From Acerihabitans arboris (lineage in GTDB: Bacteria; Pseudomonadota; Gammaproteobacteria; Enterobacterales; Enterobacteriaceae), in NCBI RefSeq assembly GCF_010131535.1, contig NZ_WUBS01000006.1, positions 62,001 through 126,000 on the forward strand: a DNA stretch of 64,000 bases. Direction: 5' to 3'. This document shows positions 57,175 to 64,000 of the stretch, piece after piece. Position 1 is the first letter of the stretch. Every line of letters starts with the position of its first letter. Under the pieces are notes generated by a model, which did not search any database, had not been told where the DNA came from, and worked only from the letters and a program-made list of their open reading frames with translations. The position numbers and the translations under genes are program-made.

Positions 57175-59103
57175 ATGCCTGTTATTACTCTTCCTGATGG
57201 AAGCCAGCGTCAGTTCGACCACCCCGTTTCACCCCTGGATGTGGCCCGAGATATCGGTCCTGGCCTGGCGAAAGCCTGCATTGCCGGACGCGTAAACGGT
57301 GAGTTGGTCGACGCCGTCGATATGATTACCGATGATGCGCAACTGGCCATCATTACCGCCAAAGACGAAGCCGGCCTGGACATTATCCGCCACTCCTGCG
57401 CGCATTTACTGGGACATGCCATCAAACAGCTGTGGCCCGCCACCAAAATGGCCATCGGCCCGGTGATCGACAAGGGCTTTTATTACGACGTGGATCTGGA
57501 TCGCACGCTGACCCAGGAAGATATCGACCTGCTGGAAAAGCGTATGCACGAGCTGGCCGACAAAGATTACGACGTCATCAAGGAAAAAGTCAGCTGGCAG
57601 CAGGCGCGCGACGCGTTCGTCGCCCGTGGCGAACAGTATAAAGTGGCGATCCTCGATGAAAATATCAGCCATGACGACCGCCCGGGCCTGTATCACCATG
57701 AAGAATATGTCGATATGTGCCGCGGGCCGCACGTGCCGAACATGCGCTTTTGCCATCACTTCAAGTTGCAGAAGACCTCCGGCGCATACTGGCGCGGCGA
57801 CAGTAAAAACAAGATGCTGCAGCGCATCTACGGTACCGCCTGGGGCGATAAGAAGCAGCTGAACACCTATTTGCAGCATCTGGAAGAAGCCGCCAAGCGC
57901 GATCACCGCAAAATCGGCAAGCAGCTCGATCTGTACCATATGCAGGAAGACGCGCCCGGCATGGTGTTCTGGCACAACGACGGCTGGACCATCTTCCGCG
58001 AACTGGAAGCGTTCGTGCGCATGAAGCTGAAAGCCTATCACTACCAGGAAGTAAAGGGTCCGTTCATGATGGACCGTGTGCTGTGGGAAAAAACCGGCCA
58101 TTGGGAAAACTATGCCGAGCATATGTTTACCACGTCCTCGGAAAACCGCGAATATTGCATTAAACCGATGAATTGCCCCGGCCACGTGCAGATTTTCAAC
58201 CAGGGATTAAAATCCTACCGCGATTTGCCGCTGCGCATGGCCGAGTTCGGCAGTTGCCATCGCAACGAGCCGTCCGGCTCCCTGCACGGGCTGATGCGCG
58301 TGCGCGGCTTTACCCAGGATGACGCCCACATATTTTGTACTGAGGACCAGGTGCGGGATGAAGTAAACAATTGCATCAAAATGGTGTATGATATTTACAG
58401 CACGTTTGGCTTCGACAATATCCTGGTTAAACTTTCCACTCGTCCCGTTAAGCGCATTGGTTCCGATGAAACCTGGGATCGTGCGGAAAAAGACCTGGCG
58501 GCCGCTTTGACTGAAAACGGCATCGCATTTGAATTCCAGCCGGGAGAAGGGGCGTTTTACGGTCCCAAGATTGAATTCACCCTGCTCGATTGCCTGGATC
58601 GCGCCTGGCAGTGCGGCACGGTGCAGCTGGACTTTTCGTTGCCGGGTCGCCTGAGCGCCTCTTATATAGGCGAGAACAACGAACGTTTAGTACCGGTGAT
58701 GATCCACCGCGCCATCCTGGGTTCGATGGAACGGTTTATCGGTATATTAACCGAAGAGTACGCGGGTTTTTATCCGACCTGGCTGGCCCCGACGCAGGTT
58801 GTGGTGATGAATATCACCGACAATCAGTCGGAATACGTCGCAAAAGTGACAGAAAGATTGTCCGCGGCCGGCATTCGTGTAAAAGCAGACTTGAGAAATG
58901 AGAAAATAGGCTTTAAAATCCGCGAGCATACTTTGCGTCGGGTGCCCTACATGCTGGTCTGCGGTGATAAAGAAACCGAAGCGGGCAAAGTTGCCGTGCG
59001 TACACGCCGCGGCATCGACTTGGGCAGCATCGACGTTAACGAGATTATCGAAAAGCTGCAGCTTGAGATTCGCAGCCGTAATCTTCATCAACTGGAGGTA
59101 TAA
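57175..59103 (+). CDS. thrS: threonyl-tRNA synthetase
   Basis: A 642-residue class II synthetase. It has an N-terminal TGS domain ([15 protein letters not shown]), the editing domain ([10 protein letters not shown] with the zinc-type HxxxH, and [18 protein letters not shown]), the catalytic core with zinc Cys in [10 protein letters not shown], motif 2 [28 protein letters not shown], motif 3 in [20 protein letters not shown], and the anticodon domain. It leads the thrS-infC-rpmI-rplT-pheM-pheST cluster and is probably autoregulated by its leader hairpin. Confidence 0.98.
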   Translation: MPVITLPDGSQRQFDHPVSPLDVARDIGPGLAKACIAGRVNGELVDAVDMITDDAQLAIITAKDEAGLDIIRHSCAHLLGHAIKQLWPATKMAIGPVIDKGFYYDVDLDRTLTQEDIDLLEKRMHELADKDYDVIKEKVSWQQARDAFVARGEQYKVAILDENISHDDRPGLYHHEEYVDMCRGPHVPNMRFCHHFKLQKTSGAYWRGDSKNKMLQRIYGTAWGDKKQLNTYLQHLEEAAKRDHRKIGKQLDLYHMQEDAPGMVFWHNDGWTIFRELEAFVRMKLKAYHYQEVKGPFMMDRVLWEKTGHWENYAEHMFTTSSENREYCIKPMNCPGHVQIFNQGLKSYRDLPLRMAEFGSCHRNEPSGSLHGLMRVRGFTQDDAHIFCTEDQVRDEVNNCIKMVYDIYSTFGFDNILVKLSTRPVKRIGSDETWDRAEKDLAAALTENGIAFEFQPGEGAFYGPKIEFTLLDCLDRAWQCGTVQLDFSLPGRLSASYIGENNERLVPVMIHRAILGSMERFIGILTEEYAGFYPTWLAPTQVVVMNITDNQSEYVAKVTERLSAAGIRVKADLRNEKIGFKIREHTLRRVPYMLVCGDKETEAGKVAVRTRRGIDLGSIDVNEIIEKLQLEIRSRNLHQLEV

Positions 59104-59649
<546 letters not shown>

Positions 59650-59742
59650 GGCCTGACAAGTAGGGCGGCCTGGCGCCAAACGGCGGCAAGCTGCCTTCGC
59701 CTCATTGATTCATATTATTAACAATGCGCAGTAGAGAAATGA

Positions 59743-59943
<201 letters not shown>

Positions 59944-59968
59944 GCGTCATTTTAACTGGTTCGAATAA

Positions 59969-60343
<375 letters not shown>

Positions 60344-60355
60344 CACGATAGTAGC

Positions 60356-60380
60356 GAGGGAGTTTAACTCCCTCTTTTAT
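60356..60380 (+). terminator. rho-independent terminator after rplT
   Basis: Stem GAGGGAG (60356-60362) with CTCCCTC (60368-60374), then TTTTATT, thirteen bases after the rplT stop. It separates the ribosomal protein genes from the pheM-pheST unit, allowing partial readthrough as in E. coli. Confidence 0.85.
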
Positions 60381-60456
60381 TATCTGGATTTATTTATTAC
60401 ACTACTATCAATTACCTAACCGATACGTGTCGTACAACTTTTAAGGTAATGCAAGC

Positions 60457-60501
60457 ATGAATGCTGCTATTTTCCGTTTCTTCTTTTACTTTAGCACCTG
60501 A
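60457..60501 (+). CDS. pheM: pheST leader peptide PheM
   Basis: Fourteen codons encoding [14 protein letters not shown], the same peptide as E. coli PheM as I recall it. Five of the fourteen residues are Phe, so ribosome stalling when charged tRNA-Phe is scarce favours the antiterminator and lets transcription reach pheST. The terminator at 60549 is the other half of the attenuator. Confidence 0.96.
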
Positions 60502-60548
60502 ATCCGGGGGCTTGCGCGTAAGAAAAGAAACGAAAAATAGCGCTAAAG

Positions 60549-60573
60549 CCTCCCGGTGTGGAGGTTTTTTTTT
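60549..60573 (+). terminator. pheST attenuator terminator
   Basis: Stem CCTCC with GGAGG and nine Ts, about 48 bases after the pheM stop and 49 before pheS. The sequence between pheM and this hairpin can pair alternatively, as expected for the phenylalanine attenuator. Confidence 0.88.
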
Positions 60574-60585
60574 GCTTGCCATTAA

Positions 60586-61605
<1,020 letters not shown>

Positions 61606-61619
61606 AGCGGGACAAGCAC

Positions 61620-64000
61620 ATGAAATTCAGTGAACTTTGGCTGCGTGAATGGGTGAATCCGGCCATCACCAGCGACGAGCTGGCGGAACAAATCACCATG
61701 TCCGGGCTGGAAGTGGACGGCGTGAGTGACGCCGCGCCCGCGTTCGCCGGGGTCGTGGTGGGACGGGTGGCGGAATGCAGGCAGCATCCGAATGCCGATA
61801 AACTGCGGGTGACCAAGGTTGATGTCGGCGGCGAGGCATTACTTGATATCGTCTGCGGCGCGCCCAACTGCCGCGCAGGACTGACGGTGGCGGTGGCGAC
61901 CATTGGCGCCGCGCTGCCCGGTGATTTTAAAATCAAGGCCGCCAGGCTGCGCGGCGAACCGTCCGAAGGCATGCTGTGCTCCTTTGCCGAACTGGGCCTG
62001 GTCGATGACCACGCCGGTATTATCGAACTGCCGGCGGATGCCCCGGTCGGCGCCGATATCCGTGATTACCTGAAGCTTGACGACCGTATTATTGATATCA
62101 GCGTCACACCTAACCGTGCCGATTGCCTGGGCCTGCTGGGTATCGCCCGCGACGTGGCCGTGGTTAACCGCCTGCCGCTGGACATACCGCAGATTGACGC
62201 CGTGGCGGCGGAGATCCCGGACCGGCTGGAGATCCGCGTCGACGCCCCCGAAGCCTGCCCGCGCTATTTGGGCCGCGTGGTCAAGGGCATCAACGTCGCC
62301 GCGCCGACCCCGCTGTGGATGAAGGAAAAACTGCGCCGCTGCGGCCTGCGTTCGGTGGATGCGGTGGTGGATATCACCAACTTTGTGCTGCTGGAATTGG
62401 GACAGCCGATGCATGCGTTTGATCTGCAGCGCATCGAAGGTGGTATCGTGGTACGCATGGCGGAAGAGGGCGAATCCCTGACCCTGCTGGACGGCACCAA
62501 GACCGCCCTGCGCAGCGACACCCTGGTGATTGCCGATCGGCAGAAGGCGCTGGCGCTGGCCGGTATTTTCGGGGGTGAATTCTCCGGCATCGGCACCGAT
62601 ACCCAGGATGTGGTACTGGAATGCGCCTTTTTTAATCCGCTGGCCATCGCAGGCCGCGCGCGCCGCTACGGCCTGCATACCGACGCCTCCCATCGTTATG
62701 AGCGTGGCGTGGACCCGGCGCTGCAGCATCGGGCGATTGAACGCGCGACCGGGTTGCTGATCGCTATCTGCGGCGGCCGGCCGGGACCGGTTATCGATGT
62801 AACCGCGCCATCCGCGCTGCCGCGTCAGGCCACCATCACCCTGCGTCGCGAGAAGCTCGATCGCCTGATTGGCCATCGGATTGAGGATGCGGATGTCAGT
62901 GACATCCTGGCGCGCCTGGGGTGCGGCGTGACCGCCGGGCTAGACAGCTGGCAAGCGGTGGCGCCGACCTGGCGTTTCGATATGGAGATTGAGGAAGACC
63001 TGGTGGAGGAGGTTGCCCGGGTCTTTGGCTACAATAACATTCCCAATGTGCCGATCCGCGCCAACCTGGAAATGACCCGGCACCAGGAAGCGGCGCTGCC
63101 GCTTGACCGGGTGAAAACGCTGCTGGTGGATCGGGGTTATCAGGAGGCGATCACTTACAGCTTTGTCGATCCGAAGATACAATCCCTGCTGCACCCCGGC
63201 CAGGAGGCGTTATTGTTGCCAAGCCCAATCTCGGTTGAGATGTCCGCCATGCGGTTGTCCCTGTGGAGCGGACTGGTCGGCGCGGTGGTTTACAATCAGA
63301 ACCGCCAGCAAAATCGGGTTCGTCTGTTCGAGAGCGGGCTGCGCTTTGTTCCTGATAAAACAGCGGACCTCGGTATTCGTCAGGATCTTATGCTGGCGGG
63401 TGTGATTACCGGCCCGCGTTTTGACGAACATTGGGACCTCGCGCGCCAACCGGTGGACTTTTACGATTTAAAAGGGGATCTTGAATCATTACTTGAACTT
63501 ACCGGCAAAGTTGCCGATATTGAATTCAGGCCCGAACATAATCCCGCTTTACACCCAGGCCAGAGCGCGGCATTGTATCTGGCTGGGGAACATATTGGAT
63601 TTATTGGTGTTATACATCCAGAACTGGAATCAAAGCTGGATTTAAATGGCCGTACCCTGGTGTTTGAACTACTCTGGGATAAGGTTGCAGCGCGCAAAGT
63701 ACCTGAAGCCAGCGACATTTCGCGCTTCCCGGCAAACCGCCGCGATATCGCTATCGTGGTGGCTGAAAGCGTCCCTGCAGCAGATATTATGGCAGAGTGT
63801 AAGAAAGTTGGCGCAAATCAGGTAGTTGGCGTAAACTTGTTTGATGTGTACCGGGGGAAGGGTGTAGCGGAAGGTTTTAAGAGCCTGGCTATCAGCCTGA
63901 TATTACAGGATACCGCTCGTACACTGGAAGAAGAGGCTATTGCCGCGACCGTGGCTAGATGCGTGGCGGCACTAAAACAGCGATTCCAAGCATCCTTGAG
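61620..64000 (+). CDS. pheT: phenylalanyl-tRNA synthetase beta subunit (cut at window end)
   Basis: The ATG at 61620 opens [21 protein letters not shown] and the frame runs to the last base, 793 full codons. E. coli PheT has 795, so only the last codon or two and the stop are missing. Domains in order: B1 and the EMAP-like tRNA-binding domain (about 40-150), B3/B4 editing domain (about 210-390), B5 domain, the catalytic-like core, and the C-terminal anticodon-binding domain ending RFQASL. It pairs with PheS and edits mischarged Tyr. Confidence 0.97.
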   Translation, partial: MKFSELWLREWVNPAITSDELAEQITMSGLEVDGVSDAAPAFAGVVVGRVAECRQHPNADKLRVTKVDVGGEALLDIVCGAPNCRAGLTVAVATIGAALPGDFKIKAARLRGEPSEGMLCSFAELGLVDDHAGIIELPADAPVGADIRDYLKLDDRIIDISVTPNRADCLGLLGIARDVAVVNRLPLDIPQIDAVAAEIPDRLEIRVDAPEACPRYLGRVVKGINVAAPTPLWMKEKLRRCGLRSVDAVVDITNFVLLELGQPMHAFDLQRIEGGIVVRMAEEGESLTLLDGTKTALRSDTLVIADRQKALALAGIFGGEFSGIGTDTQDVVLECAFFNPLAIAGRARRYGLHTDASHRYERGVDPALQHRAIERATGLLIAICGGRPGPVIDVTAPSALPRQATITLRREKLDRLIGHRIEDADVSDILARLGCGVTAGLDSWQAVAPTWRFDMEIEEDLVEEVARVFGYNNIPNVPIRANLEMTRHQEAALPLDRVKTLLVDRGYQEAITYSFVDPKIQSLLHPGQEALLLPSPISVEMSAMRLSLWSGLVGAVVYNQNRQQNRVRLFESGLRFVPDKTADLGIRQDLMLAGVITGPRFDEHWDLARQPVDFYDLKGDLESLLELTGKVADIEFRPEHNPALHPGQSAALYLAGEHIGFIGVIHPELESKLDLNGRTLVFELLWDKVAARKVPEASDISRFPANRRDIAIVVAESVPAADIMAECKKVGANQVVGVNLFDVYRGKGVAEGFKSLAISLILQDTARTLEEEAIAATVARCVAALKQRFQASL

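Overview
The window looks like a chromosomal segment of an enterobacterium (Enterobacterales), most like the Sodalis/Pectobacteriaceae side of the order. Housekeeping proteins match E. coli families almost residue for residue (YchF, Prs, HemA, PrfA, KdsA, KatE, ThrS, InfC, RplT, the PheM leader peptide). The base composition is GC-rich, pectin-catabolism genes (kduD, kduI, kdgF) are present, and broken genes sit among intact ones. The genus call is an inference from gene content, not a proof.

Layout. 1-7.8 kb is an accessory region: the end of a BtsR-like response regulator, then regulator/enzyme pairs (XRE with a CoA-transferase, AraC with an SDR, ArsR with an SRPBCC protein, a ClpP paralogue, MerR with an alpha/beta hydrolase, an NTF2-like protein). 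8.3-10.9 kb is a distinctly AT-rich island with a canonical promoter, a 45-residue peptide gene, an HExxH protein and an ABC exporter with a compact ATPase domain; I read it as a candidate ribosomally made, modified peptide (RiPP) locus and the best candidate for a new system here. 11.1-12.5 kb holds an AraC gene and an MFS gene, both beheaded by what looks like one deletion. 12.7-13.8 kb has two GNAT genes. 15.3-19.9 kb is a recombining array of pentapeptide-repeat genes; the intact member (794 aa) has the architecture of the SopA/NleL HECT-like E3 ubiquitin ligase effectors of type III secretion, and the other copies are truncated.

20.2-40.1 kb is core: ychF-pth, ychH, prs, ispE-lolB, hemA-prfA-prmC-sirB2-sirB1-kdsA (translation quality control, tetrapyrrole entry, lipoprotein sorting, LPS Kdo synthesis), dauA, chaA, chaB, chaC, an acyltransferase and the inverse autotransporter ychO. 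40.6-43.0 kb holds astA and astB joined directly, without astC, astD or astE. 43.4-48.6 kb has spy, nadE, osmE, katE and ydjM (envelope, osmotic and oxidative stress). 48.9-51.2 kb is the kduD-kduI / kdgF pectate-breakdown locus with a KdgR-type box between the divergent units. 51.3-56.7 kb has hxpB, yniB, yniA, pfkB, two tiny membrane-protein genes and a lone gtrB-like glycosyltransferase.

The right end is the thrS-infC-rpmI-rplT-pheM-pheS-pheT translation operon with its classical controls visible: a threonine-anticodon-like operator hairpin before thrS, an AUU start for infC, and the pheM leader with attenuator. pheT runs off the end only a codon or two short of its expected end. In E. coli K-12 the left core (ychF to ychO) and right core (ast to pheT) lie in separate map regions; here they are contiguous and dauA has moved to the other side of kdsA.
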